Assembly (NCBI RefSeq): GCF_027107535.1
Contig: NZ_CP114283.1
Coordinates: 6,448,001 to 6,512,000 of the forward strand
DNA length: 64,000 nt
Reading direction: 5' to 3'
Source of the DNA: Streptomyces aurantiacus
Lineage (GTDB): Bacteria; Actinomycetota; Actinomycetes; Streptomycetales; Streptomycetaceae
Shown: positions 10,279 to 18,150 of the stretch, piece by piece
Numbering within the stretch: position 1 is the stretch's first letter
Layout of the letters: every line of letters starts with the position of its first letter
Program-made: the position numbers and the translations under genes
Notes under the pieces: model-generated
Told to the model about the DNA's origin: nothing
What the model saw: only the letters and a program-made list of their open reading frames with translations
Database searches by the model: none

Positions 10279-11763
10279 ATGACGGTGCTCGGGGTCGACA
10301 TCGGCACCTCCAGCAGCAAGGGCGTGCTGGTCGACGACAACGGGACGGTGCTCGCGACGGCTGTCCGGCCGCACACCGTCGACCGCCCGCGCCCCGGGCA
10401 CGTCGAGATGGACGCGCCGGTGTGGTGGGAGGAGTTCGTCTCCCTCACCCGGGAGTTGCTCACGTCGGCGCCGGACGGCACCTCCGTCGAGTCGGTCGGC
10501 GTCAGCGGCATGGGCCCCTGTGTCGCGCTCACCGACGGGACGGGCACCCCGCTGCGGCCGGCGATCCTGTACGGCGTCGACACCCGGGCCACCGAGCAGA
10601 TCACCCGCCTGGAGGCCGAGCTGGGCCGCGACGCCGTACTGCGGCGCTGCGGCTCCCTGCTGTCCACCCAGGCCGTGGGTCCCAAGATCGCCTGGCTGGC
10701 GGAGCACGAGCCCGACGTGGTCGCCCGCGCCCGGCGCCTGCACATGCCCAGCTCGTACCTGGTGCACCGGCTCACCGGGGCCTACGTGCTCGACCACCAC
10801 TCGGCGAGCCAGGCCGTTCCGCTGTACGACTCCGTCGCCCAGGAGTGGTACGAACCGTGGGTCCGGCACATCGCGCCGTGGCTGGAGCTGCCGCGCCTGC
10901 TGTGGCCCGGAGACATCGCGGGGCAGGTGACGGCCGAGGCCGCTGCCGCCACCGGACTGCCCGCCGGTGTCCCGGTGATCACCGGGACCGTCGACGCCTG
11001 GTCCGAGGCGCTGAGCGTGGGGGCGCAGCACACCGGGGACCTCATGCTCATGTACGGCAGCACCATGTTCCTGATCAACACCCTGTCCGACCGCCTGCTG
11101 GTGCCCCAGCTGTGGAGCACCGTCGGCGCCCTGCCCGGTACGCGCAGTCTCGCGGGCGGCATGGCCACGTCCGGTGTGATCACGGACTGGCTGCGGGAGC
11201 TGTTCGGCACGCCCGGCCACACCGCACTGCTCGCCGGGGCCGAGGCGTCGCCGCCCGGCGCGCGAGGGCTGCTGATGCTGCCGTACTTCGCCGGCGAACG
11301 GACGCCCGTGGCCGATCCGCACGCGCGCGGCGTGATCGCCGGGCTGACGGTGGAGCACACCCGGGGCGACCTCTACCGCGCGGCCCTGGAGGCGACGGCC
11401 TTCGGTGTCCGGCACAACGTCGAGGCGATGCGGGCCGCCGGTGCGGACATCCGCCGTGTCGTCGCCGTGGGCGGCGGCACCCGGGGCGGTTTGTGGACCA
11501 GGATCGTCTCCTCGGTGACCGGTCTGGAGCAGGAGGTCAGGGCCGTCTCGCTCGGCGCGAGCTACGGCGCGGCGTTCCTGGCCGCCGACGCGGTCGGCGG
11601 CCCCCGCATCGACGTGTGGAACCCGGTGCGTGAGCGGGTCGCCCCGGACCCGCGCCTGCGCGCCCGCTACGACGAGCTGTACGACCTGTACCTCCGGCTG
11701 TACCCGGCGACGCGGGACATCTCCCACGCACTGGCGGGACACCAGCGGCGCGCCCACGGCTGA
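10279..11763 (+). CDS. FGGY-family carbohydrate kinase (xylulokinase-like)
   Basis: A 494-residue sugar kinase. The first phosphate-binding loop is VDIGTSSSKGVLVDDNG at the N-terminus. The catalytic-type Asp appears in GTVDAWSE, followed by the GSTMFLIN phosphate-2 region, the PYFAGERTPVADPHARG signature and the adenosine loop VGGGTRGGLW. Length and motifs fit the xylulokinase/gluconokinase branch, but the true substrate (a pentulose or a polyol) cannot be fixed. ATG 10279 follows GAGGA. No isomerase or transporter is adjacent. It converges with the truncated MFS gene. Confidence 0.88.
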   Translation: MTVLGVDIGTSSSKGVLVDDNGTVLATAVRPHTVDRPRPGHVEMDAPVWWEEFVSLTRELLTSAPDGTSVESVGVSGMGPCVALTDGTGTPLRPAILYGVDTRATEQITRLEAELGRDAVLRRCGSLLSTQAVGPKIAWLAEHEPDVVARARRLHMPSSYLVHRLTGAYVLDHHSASQAVPLYDSVAQEWYEPWVRHIAPWLELPRLLWPGDIAGQVTAEAAAATGLPAGVPVITGTVDAWSEALSVGAQHTGDLMLMYGSTMFLINTLSDRLLVPQLWSTVGALPGTRSLAGGMATSGVITDWLRELFGTPGHTALLAGAEASPPGARGLLMLPYFAGERTPVADPHARGVIAGLTVEHTRGDLYRAALEATAFGVRHNVEAMRAAGADIRRVVAVGGGTRGGLWTRIVSSVTGLEQEVRAVSLGASYGAAFLAADAVGGPRIDVWNPVRERVAPDPRLRARYDELYDLYLRLYPATRDISHALAGHQRRAHG

Positions 11764-11770
11764 GCGTCCC

Positions 11771-11794
11771 CGTCCTCCCGTCCTCCCGTCCTCC
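11771..11794. repeat. Three tandem copies of an 8-base unit
   Basis: CGTCCTCC occurs three times in direct succession just after the kinase stop codon. It is probably replication slippage in a C-rich tract. No function is evident. Confidence 0.7.
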
Positions 11795-11855
11795 CGTGGC
11801 CGCGGGCCTCGGGTGCGGAAGCCGGGTGCGGGGCAGCCGACGGCCGCACCCACCG

Positions 11856-12171
11856 TCAGTGCGCGGTGAGCAGTCCACGGGGCGTGTCGCTGCCCGGCGC
11901 CTGCTTCGCGCCGCCCAGGGCGGCGAGGCCGATGAAGACCATGGACGACAGGCCCGCGACCGCGAACGCGGTGAAGCCCCGGTCCCCGTGGCCGGCGGCA
12001 GGCAACCGGCCGCCGGGCCACGGGCCGAACACGGCACCGGAGCGGCCCATGCCGGACGTCCGGCCGACGGCGGTGGCGCGGCTGTCGGGGGCCGAGCGGA
12101 TCGAGACCGTCGCGCAGATCATGGTCTGGGCGCTGTTGAGGAACACGCCGGTCAGGAATCCGCCCGAGGAT
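11856..12171 (-). pseudogene. C-terminal remnant of an MFS aromatic-acid transporter
   Basis: About 100 codons encode the last part of a major-facilitator protein. GGFLTGVFLNSAQTMIC, then DSRATAVGRTSGMGRSGAVFGPWPGG and a final hydrophobic helix match the last quarter of aromatic-acid/H+ symporters (AAHS group). The first three quarters are missing. The reading frame enters directly from the last codons of the upstream extradiol dioxygenase gene, so a deletion probably joined the two. It is read in the same direction as the gallate-type operon, for which it would once have been the uptake gene. Confidence 0.75.
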
Positions 12172-13144
12172 TGTCAATAGATTCGTCGACAGCCACAGGA
12201 ACCGGTGGCGTGCCGTGGGTGTGGAAGGACTCGATGGTCTTCAGACCCCAGGCCTGGCCCTTCTTCCGCTCGGCCTCGGTCCAGGTGACCAGCGGCCAGT
12301 CGGGGGCCAGTACCAGCCGGGTGAGTGGGTTGCACAGCTCGATCCGGTTGCCGCCCGGCTCGTAGACGTAGAGGAAGAACGTCTGCTGGATGGCGTGCTT
12401 GTGCGGGCCGGTCTCGATGAACACGCCGGTGTCCAGGGCGAGGTCGGCGGCGCGCAGGATGTCCTCGCGGGTGTCGGTGGCGAACGCGACGTGGTGCAGG
12501 CGCCCCTGGGAGCCGGTCCAGTCCTCGGTGTAGACGATGTCGTAAGACTTGCTGCTGAACGTCAGCCACTGGGCGGCGATCCTGCCGCTGTCGAGCCGGA
12601 TCTGTTCGGTCGGGCGGGCGCCGAGGACCTCGTGGACGAAGCCGCCGTTCGAAGCCACGTCGGCGGCGAGGAAGTTGACGTGGTCCAGGCGGCGTACGCC
12701 CACTCCGTGACCGGGCTTGGCCTGCGGCTGGTTCTTCAGGCCGGGCTTCAGCCCGTCGGGCGCCCGGTACCACTCGCTCTCCCAGTAGAGGGCGATCTCG
12801 TGACCGTCGGGGTCGGTGGTGACGTACAGCGGGCCGATCCCCGGCTCGTCCTCGGCCCAGCGGCCCGGTCGGCCCGCCCTTTCGGCCTGTTCCACCCGGC
12901 GCCGAAGGGCGTCCCCGCTGGAGGCGCGCAGGGCGGTGCGGCGGATCCCGGACGTCGTGTGGGCGGTCAGGGTCAGGCTGTGGTGCTCGTAGTCGTCCCA
13001 GGTCCGCAGGTACACGGAGGCTCCGGAGCGGCCGTTCTCCGTGAGGCCGAGGTAGTCGGTGAAGAAGCGGACACTGGCGTCCAGGTCGGGGGTGAGCAGT
13101 TCGACGTGCCCGAGGTGGGCGATGTCGCCGAGCGGCGGGACCAT
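12152..13144 (-). CDS. VOC-family extradiol ring-cleavage dioxygenase (catechol 2,3-dioxygenase-like)
   Basis: A 330-residue two-domain type I extradiol dioxygenase. The Fe(II) ligands line up with those of catechol 2,3-dioxygenase: His155 (RRLDHVNF), His218 (LHHVAF) and Glu269 (NRIELC). His10 and His13 are in the structural N-terminal domain. It cleaves a catecholic ring next to the hydroxyls. The operon downstream encodes GalD/GalC/GalB homologues, so the natural ring substrate may be gallate or a related carboxylated catechol; gallate dioxygenases known to me have the unrelated LigB fold. ATG 13144 lies 9 bases after galD. The last residues run into the truncated MFS gene and may have been altered by the deletion. 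Confidence 0.88.
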   Translation of the reverse strand: MVPPLGDIAHLGHVELLTPDLDASVRFFTDYLGLTENGRSGASVYLRTWDDYEHHSLTLTAHTTSGIRRTALRASSGDALRRRVEQAERAGRPGRWAEDEPGIGPLYVTTDPDGHEIALYWESEWYRAPDGLKPGLKNQPQAKPGHGVGVRRLDHVNFLAADVASNGGFVHEVLGARPTEQIRLDSGRIAAQWLTFSSKSYDIVYTEDWTGSQGRLHHVAFATDTREDILRAADLALDTGVFIETGPHKHAIQQTFFLYVYEPGGNRIELCNPLTRLVLAPDWPLVTWTEAERKKGQAWGLKTIESFHTHGTPPVPVAVDESIDNPRADS

Positions 13145-13153
13145 GAGGCCTCC

Positions 13154-14242
13154 TCAGGGATGGTGTGCGGCTCCGGCCGGCCGGGGGAAGACCGTGCCGT
13201 CGAAGATCTTGCGTGCGGTACGGACCACCGCGGTGCGCCGGACCACCGGGAGGGCGTCCGGGGTGTCGTGCGCGAGGGTCGTCTCGATGTCGAGGAATCC
13301 GGTGGGGTGCTCGACGCGCACCCGGTCCCCGAGGTCCGGCGGGCGGGCCACGGGCCGGCCGACACCGTCCTCGATCCGCAGGCCGGCGGCGACGCTCGCG
13401 GCGCCCAGGACGCCGATCGAGGTGTGGCAGCGGACCGGGATGAAGGTGCGGGTCATGACCGCCCCACCGTCCAGCGGCGGTGCCAGCAGGCTGAGTTTGG
13501 GCACGGTGGCGTGCTCGGCATCGCCCAGGCCCATCAGTCTTCCGGCCTCCAGCCGGATCGCCCGGAGCCGAGCGGCGAGCGCCTGGTCGGACTCCAGGGC
13601 GGCGGGTGACTCGTACCCGGTGACGCCGAGGGAGGACGCGACGATCAGTACCGTCGGCATGCCGTTGTCCACACAGGTCACCGGCGTGCCGGCGGCGAGG
13701 TCGCGCACCCGGCCGGTCGGCAGCAGCGGGCTGCCGCCCTGCGGGAACTCGATCACCACCGGTGCGGCGGCCCCCGGCACACCGGAGATCTCGGCGGAGC
13801 CGGAGTAGTCGACGCGCCCGCCCGGCGTGGCGAAGTCCGCGACCGCGAAATCCCCGGTGTTGAGCATGCGGATCCGCACGGAGGTACGGTCGCCGTCCGG
13901 GACGACCAGCCCGCGCTCGACGGCGAAGGGCCCGACTCCCGCGAGGAGGTTCCCGCAGTTCTGACGGTCACTCATCTCTGCCCTGTCGACGCCGACTTGG
14001 AGGAACAGGTAGTCCACGTCCGCCCCGGGGTCGGCCGAGGCGGAGACCACGGCCACCTTGCTGGTCAGGGGGTGCGCACCGCCGAGGCCGTCGATCTGGC
14101 GCGGGTCGGGGCTGCCCATGATCCGCAGCAACAGGCCCTCGCGCGGCGCGGGTTCGGCGGGCAGGTCCCCCGCCAGGAAGTACGCGCCCTTGGAAGTGCC
14201 GCCGCGCATGAGCATGCAGCGCACTCCCTCGGGCCAGGTCAC
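13154..14242 (-). CDS. galD: 4-oxalomesaconate tautomerase (PrpF/GalD family)
   Basis: A 362-residue PrpF-fold isomerase interconverting keto and enol forms of 4-oxalomesaconate in the gallate / protocatechuate 4,5-cleavage pathway. Signature parts are MLMRGGTSKGAYF near the N-terminus, DGLGGAHPLTSKVAVV, the Cys-containing NCGNLLAGVGPFA region, VDNGMPTVL, and HTSIGVLGAASVA near the C-terminus. The pair of double-psi halves and the length fit the family. It overlaps the upstream aldolase by 4 bases (ATGA-type junction at 14239-14242), indicating translational coupling. Confidence 0.9.
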   Translation of the reverse strand: MTWPEGVRCMLMRGGTSKGAYFLAGDLPAEPAPREGLLLRIMGSPDPRQIDGLGGAHPLTSKVAVVSASADPGADVDYLFLQVGVDRAEMSDRQNCGNLLAGVGPFAVERGLVVPDGDRTSVRIRMLNTGDFAVADFATPGGRVDYSGSAEISGVPGAAAPVVIEFPQGGSPLLPTGRVRDLAAGTPVTCVDNGMPTVLIVASSLGVTGYESPAALESDQALAARLRAIRLEAGRLMGLGDAEHATVPKLSLLAPPLDGGAVMTRTFIPVRCHTSIGVLGAASVAAGLRIEDGVGRPVARPPDLGDRVRVEHPTGFLDIETTLAHDTPDALPVVRRTAVVRTARKIFDGTVFPRPAGAAHHP

Positions 14243-14958
14243 GGCCCCGCTCCGCCGTCGAGCTCGCGCCGGTACTCCTCGTAGGACTGGTAGCGCACCC
14301 CGAGACGGACGAGCGTCTCGCGCAGTCCGTAGCGGTCCAGGCCGAGTTGGCCCGCGGCGAACGCGGCGCGGGACGCCTCCTCCTTCGCGGTGCGCGCGGC
14401 GGACGCCTCGACGGCCTCGGCGGACCGCTCGCGGGGCACGACCATCACACCGTCGTCGTCGGCGAGGACCACGTCACCCGGCCGGACGCTCTGCCCGCCG
14501 AGGACCACGGGCACGTTGACCGAGCCGCCGGTGGCCTTCACGGTGCCCTGCGCGGACACGGCCGCCGCCCAGACGGGGAAGCCCATCGCGCGGAGCTCCT
14601 CGGTGTCGCGCACTCCGGCGCCGGTGACCAGGCCGCGGACGCCCCGCCGTCGCAGCGCGGTGGCGAACAGCTCGCCGAACATGCCGTCCGTGGAGGGCGA
14701 GGTGGTGGTGACGACGAGGATGTCGCCCTCGCCGCACTGCTCGACCGCCGCATGGATCATGAGGTTGTCGCCGGGCCAGCCGAGCACCGTGACCGCGGTG
14801 CCCGCGACCCGTACACCCTGCTGGACCGGCCGCAGGGCCGCGCCGAGCAGGCCGGTGCGGCCGAGCGCCTCGTGCACGGTGGCGACGCCGTACCCGGCGA
14901 GGGCCTCGACGTCCTTCCCGGGCGCCTTCGGCGGGTTGGTGACGATCAGGCCGCTCAT
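14239..14958 (-). CDS. galC: 4-carboxy-4-hydroxy-2-oxoadipate aldolase / oxaloacetate decarboxylase
   Basis: A 239-residue RraA-fold class II aldolase splitting 4-carboxy-4-hydroxy-2-oxoadipate to pyruvate and oxaloacetate. Visible features are GYGVATVHEALGR at the start, GDNLMIHAAVEQCGEGDILVV, the GLVTGAGVRDTEELRAMGFPVWA segment with the metal/substrate residues (GxxRD), and GDVVLADDDGVMVVPRE, which carries the conserved metal-binding Asp pair. ATG 14958 is chosen because it overlaps the stop of the upstream gene by 4 bases; the frame is open further upstream but inside that gene. Confidence 0.92.
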   Translation of the reverse strand: MSGLIVTNPPKAPGKDVEALAGYGVATVHEALGRTGLLGAALRPVQQGVRVAGTAVTVLGWPGDNLMIHAAVEQCGEGDILVVTTTSPSTDGMFGELFATALRRRGVRGLVTGAGVRDTEELRAMGFPVWAAAVSAQGTVKATGGSVNVPVVLGGQSVRPGDVVLADDDGVMVVPRERSAEAVEASAARTAKEEASRAAFAAGQLGLDRYGLRETLVRLGVRYQSYEEYRRELDGGAGP

Positions 14959-15704
14959 GCCAGCTCCCCCGTCACCTGCGGGTACGGGCGCATGTACGCC
15001 TCGGCGTACGTGGTGTGCGGCAGACCGAGGTTGGGCCCGGCGTTCCGCTTGAGCTGCACGCCGCGCCGGGTCCCGAGGTCGGTGTAGTAGTCCCACAGGT
15101 GCCGCTGGGCCGCCAGGCACTCCATCGCCTTGCGCTTGGTCGCCCAGACGTCGGTGATGTCGAGGAGGACCTCCGGCCTGAAACCGCACATCTCGGGCTG
15201 GTGCGGCTCGAAGAAGAACACCGGCGGGGCGCCGATGACCTCCCCCTGAGCCGGGTAGCCGACGGCCTGCGCGAGGACACGCGCGTCCAGGGCCGTCCGC
15301 GCGGCGGCGGGGTGGTCACCGTTGTACGGGTCGTCGAGCGGGTGGGTCAGCACGACATCCGGCCGGGTGTCGCGGTACACGCCCACCAACCGGTCGGTCA
15401 GCTCGGGTGTGACGGTCAGGGGGTAGTCGCCGGCGTCGAAGAAGACGACCTCGGCACCGAGGGTGGTGGCGGCGGCCTCGGCCTCGCCTCGGCGTATCCC
15501 CTTGATCTCCTCCAGTGACCTGCCCTCGCGCCACGCCTTCGCGGACTCGCCGCGCTCACCGTAGGTCAGGCAGGCGATGGTGACCTTCTCGCCGCGGGAG
15601 GCGGCGAGGGCGATGGCTCCCCCCGCCCGCCACACGAAGTCCCCGGCGTGCGCGGTGACGACGAGGGTCGATCGTGGGGTGCCGGGCGCGTTGGCGTACG
15701 TCAT
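14955..15704 (-). CDS. galB: PIG-L/LmbE-fold hydrolase, probable 4-oxalomesaconate hydratase
   Basis: A 249-residue member of the PIG-L deacetylase superfamily. The zinc site is modified or shifted: the usual AHPDD is TAHAGD (about residues 17-22), while THPLDDPYNGDHPAAART supplies the second metal His. In Pseudomonas GalB, a 4-oxalomesaconate hydratase, belongs to this superfamily and sits with GalC and GalD, the same partners as here, so hydration of 4-oxalomesaconate is the likely job rather than deacetylation. ATG 15704 follows AAGGAG at a good distance. First gene of the operon, 63 bases after the GntR gene. Confidence 0.85.
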   Translation of the reverse strand: MTYANAPGTPRSTLVVTAHAGDFVWRAGGAIALAASRGEKVTIACLTYGERGESAKAWREGRSLEEIKGIRRGEAEAAATTLGAEVVFFDAGDYPLTVTPELTDRLVGVYRDTRPDVVLTHPLDDPYNGDHPAAARTALDARVLAQAVGYPAQGEVIGAPPVFFFEPHQPEMCGFRPEVLLDITDVWATKRKAMECLAAQRHLWDYYTDLGTRRGVQLKRNAGPNLGLPHTTYAEAYMRPYPQVTGELA

Positions 15705-15767
15705 TGCTGCGATCTCCTTGCTGGACAGGCCGGTTGGCCCACCCCGCGGCGTCATGCGCTCGACGCG

Positions 15768-16418
15768 TCATTCACGCAGTGCGTCGATCACACCCGCGAG
15801 GTGGAGACGGGCGGCCGACTCGGCCGCCTGCGGGTCCCGGGCCCTGATCGACTCGATCATGGCCAGATGCTCGCTCAGGGACTTCTGGGGCCGGCCCGGC
15901 CGCAACGCGAGTTGGAAGCGGTGGCGGACCAGCTGCCCGTTGAGCCGGTCCAGCAGTCCGTCGGCCACCTGCTGGCCGGAGAACTGCCTGATCCGGGCGT
16001 GCAGTTCGTGATTGAGCTCGGAGTAGGTCATGGGTTCGCCGTCGGACACGGCCTTGGACATCGCCACGCCCAGGTCCGACAGCTCGGTCAGCTGCTCGTC
16101 ACTGGCCTCGACGGCCGCCTTGGCCGCGCACAGCCCTTCGAGGACCATGCGGCACTCGGTGATGGCGACCGCTTCCTCCACGGTCACCACCCGCACCCGC
16201 GAGCCGCGGTTGCGGATCCGTTCGACCAGCCCTTCCGACTCCAGCTCGATCAGAGCCGCCCGGACACTGGCCCGCGTCACACCGAACTGCTCGGCGAGTT
16301 CGTTCTCCACCAGCCGCTGGGCCGGTGCCATCTCGCCGCGCAGGATCGCCTGCCGCAGCTGCGCGAGCGCATGCTGCCTGGCCTGCTCTCCGGTGCTCGG
16401 ACGGGCTTCTTCCGGCAT
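15768..16418 (-). CDS. GntR-family regulator (FadR/FCD type) of the aromatic operon
   Basis: A 216-residue repressor. The N-terminal winged helix has QLRQAILRGEMAPAQRLVENELAEQFGVTRASVRAALIELESEGLV, then a helical FCD ligand domain with metal-type His residues (ELNHELHARIRQFS, SLSEHLAMIESI, ARLHLAGV). ATG 16418 follows GGGAGGG; the longer open frame would run through the operator and is unlikely. It heads the galB-galC-galD-dioxygenase operon and has a palindromic operator 45-70 bases upstream, so it probably represses both itself and the operon until an aromatic intermediate binds. Confidence 0.92.
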   Translation of the reverse strand: MPEEARPSTGEQARQHALAQLRQAILRGEMAPAQRLVENELAEQFGVTRASVRAALIELESEGLVERIRNRGSRVRVVTVEEAVAITECRMVLEGLCAAKAAVEASDEQLTELSDLGVAMSKAVSDGEPMTYSELNHELHARIRQFSGQQVADGLLDRLNGQLVRHRFQLALRPGRPQKSLSEHLAMIESIRARDPQAAESAARLHLAGVIDALRE

Positions 16419-16462
16419 GTGCGCCCTCCCTGAGTGAGTGCCTGTCGAGGCTAAATCTAGCC

Positions 16463-16488
16463 GAACAATATTGTCAACAATTTTGTTC
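16463..16488 (-). promoter_or_regulatory. GntR-type operator overlapping the promoter of the aromatic operon
   Basis: The outer arms GAACAA and TTGTTC (16463-16468, 16483-16488) enclose an inner dyad ATTGT-CA-ACAAT (16470-16481). This is strikingly AT rich in a 70% GC region. Read leftward, TTGACA overlaps the inner dyad and could be a -35 box, with a weak -10 17 bases further. That arrangement gives repression by occlusion, typical of FadR-type regulators. Confidence 0.75.
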
Positions 16489-16569
16489 GCCATATCGTCG
16501 CTCAGTTCCGGGCGGGATCCTCACCTGCCGGAAGGCCGCCCCGGGCACTCACTCGTCCGTACGCCGAAA

Positions 16570-16607
16570 AGGGCCCCGGCACCCGCGGTTGCGGGTGCCG
16601 GGGCCCT
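16570..16607. terminator. Strong GC hairpin terminator
   Basis: Two 17-base arms (16570-16586 and 16591-16607) are exact reverse complements with the tetraloop GGTT. It lies 55 bases past the stop of the ApbE gene, ending the leftward redox operon, and sits beyond the promoter region of the GntR gene. Confidence 0.85.
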
Positions 16608-16662
16608 CAGGGGCCTGGCCGTCATGGAGAGGGGCGCGGCCCTGCGAGGCCGCCCCCGGGAG

Positions 16663-17430
16663 TCAGCCCACGCCGGGGAATCCCGAGGTGCGGAAGACCT
16701 GCCGCTCGGCGTCCACGGCGAACACCTCGCAGCCCGCGCGAGCGGCGGCCCAGCCGATCCCGTCCGCGCCCATCGCGAACGCCGCGGTCGCCGTGGCGTC
16801 CGCCTCGGTCAGCGACGAGGCCACGACCGTCAGGCTGAGCAGCCCGGTCGCCGGACGGCCGGTGCGCCCGTCGAGGATGTGGTCGCCGCGCTCGTACCGT
16901 CCGGAGGTCGCCACCGCCCCGTCGGTGATCTCCAGGACCGTGCACAGTTGGTCGGCCCGCTCGGGGTGCCGTACGCCCACCCGCCAGGGACGGCCGGCCG
17001 CGACCACGTCGCCGCCCGCGTTGAGGCAGAACGTCGTCACACCCTCCGCCCGCAGCAGCTCCGCGGCCCGCTGGACCGCCCAGCCCTTGACCATGGCGCA
17101 GGGGTCGAGGCCGCGTCCGGGCAACCGCACCTGGAAGGCGCCGCCGCTCTCGACGCGGTACCGCTCGCACAGGCCGAGGACCTCGGTCAGGTCCGGGCTG
17201 AGCTCGTGCGGCTCCAGCTCGCCCCGGTCCAGCCGGGACACCTCGCTGTCGGGCAGGAAGGGGCTGAACCGTGCGTCGGCCTCGCGCAGCCACGCGAACA
17301 CCAGATCGGCCGCCCGGGCCGTGTCCCGGCCGGGGCCGCCGTCGTCGACGCGCAGGGAGATGGGCAGCCCCATGATGTGCTCGACCCGGTGCACCACGCC
17401 GGCCGGCGACGCCTCTTCGGTCCTCGGCAT
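16663..17430 (-). CDS. apbE: FAD:protein FMN transferase
   Basis: A 255-residue ApbE-family flavin transferase that links FMN by a phosphoester bond to a Thr in target proteins. Recognisable parts are DPCAMVKGWAVQRA (the family's GGxAKGYxxD region, here with Pro-Cys), CLNAGGDVVAAG, SGRYERGDHILDGRTGRPATG, and DATATAAFAMG with the Mg2+-binding Asp/Thr. No signal peptide or lipobox is evident at the chosen ATG 17430, so it may act inside the cell or be exported by another route. It follows the FMN-binding protein gene by 5 bases; that protein, with two SGAT motifs, is the obvious substrate. Confidence 0.93.
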   Translation of the reverse strand: MPRTEEASPAGVVHRVEHIMGLPISLRVDDGGPGRDTARAADLVFAWLREADARFSPFLPDSEVSRLDRGELEPHELSPDLTEVLGLCERYRVESGGAFQVRLPGRGLDPCAMVKGWAVQRAAELLRAEGVTTFCLNAGGDVVAAGRPWRVGVRHPERADQLCTVLEITDGAVATSGRYERGDHILDGRTGRPATGLLSLTVVASSLTEADATATAAFAMGADGIGWAAARAGCEVFAVDAERQVFRTSGFPGVG

Positions 17431-17435
17431 CGCCG

Positions 17436-18140
17436 TCAGCTCTTCGCGTCGAGGGCGGCCTGCAGGGACTCGACGTAGCCCTCGCTGGTGATCGTGGCCC
17501 CGGACACCGCGTCGATATCGGCGCTCTGCGCCTGCAGCGTCTCCGCGATGAGCTTCGGCACGGCGGCCTTCGTCTGCGGATGGTTCGGCTGCTGCAGCAT
17601 CCGTACGGAGCCGATCGTGTCGCCCTCGAAGGTCACCTCGACCTGCACGGCGCCCTTCTCCGTGTCGACCGTGGAGCCGGCCACGACCTGCGAGGCCGCG
17701 GCGGACGCCGACGGTGAGGCCGAGGAGGAGGCGGCGGACTCGGCCTGCGCGTCGATGGCGGCCTGGAGCGACTCCCGGTAGCCGTCGCTGGTGATCGTGG
17801 CCCCGGACACCGTGTCGACGTCGGCGCTCTGCGCCTGCAGCGTCTCCGCGACGAGCTTCGGCACGGCGGCCTCGGTCTGCGGATGGTTCGGCTGCCGGAG
17901 CATTTTCACGGCGGTGATCTTGTCACCGTCGTACGTCACCTCGACCTGTACGGCGCCCTTCTCTGTGTCCACGGTCGTGCCCGTGAACACCCGGGCCGAG
18001 CCGCCGGAGGACGACGCGGAGGGTGTCGAGGCGGGTGAGGCGGCCTCGGTGGTCGTCGTCGAGCCGTCCGACGGCGCGTAGCGCCACACCGGGACCAGGC
18101 CCGCGACGGTCAGGACCAGGACAGGTATCACTCGCTTCAC
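17436..18140 (-). CDS. Membrane-anchored protein with two FMN-binding domains
   Basis: A 234-residue extracytoplasmic electron-transfer protein. The N-terminal hydrophobic segment (residues 4-19) acts as signal or anchor, followed by a Ser/Thr/Ala linker. Two nearly identical FMN_bind domains follow, at about 51-130 and 152-232. Each ends in a flavinylation motif, VSGATITSDGY (Thr115) and VSGATITSEGY (Thr216), the type modified by ApbE. It would carry two covalent FMN groups and relay electrons from or to the neighbouring flavocytochrome. It begins 10 bases after the ferric-reductase gene and is followed by apbE. The two halves are also very similar at DNA level. Confidence 0.93.
   Translation of the reverse strand: MKRVIPVLVLTVAGLVPVWRYAPSDGSTTTTEAASPASTPSASSSGGSARVFTGTTVDTEKGAVQVEVTYDGDKITAVKMLRQPNHPQTEAAVPKLVAETLQAQSADVDTVSGATITSDGYRESLQAAIDAQAESAASSSASPSASAAASQVVAGSTVDTEKGAVQVEVTFEGDTIGSVRMLQQPNHPQTKAAVPKLIAETLQAQSADIDAVSGATITSEGYVESLQAALDAKS
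17475..17986 (-). repeat. Internal duplication in the FMN-binding gene
   Basis: The segments 17475-17683 and 17778-17986 (209 bases each, offset 303 bases or 101 codons) align without gaps and differ at only a minority of positions. They encode the two FMN-binding domains. The high identity points to a recent duplication or ongoing gene conversion. Confidence 0.85.
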
Positions 18141-18150
18141 GATGTCTCTC

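Noticed and set aside
11771..11794. Tandem CGTCCTCC units as a regulatory repeat
   Set aside because: Only three copies, placed after a stop codon and next to a decayed gene; slippage is sufficient explanation.
12152..13144. Calling the VOC dioxygenase a biphenyl-type BphC or simple catechol enzyme
   Set aside because: The fold alone cannot decide the substrate, and the operon context points to a carboxylated polyphenol route.
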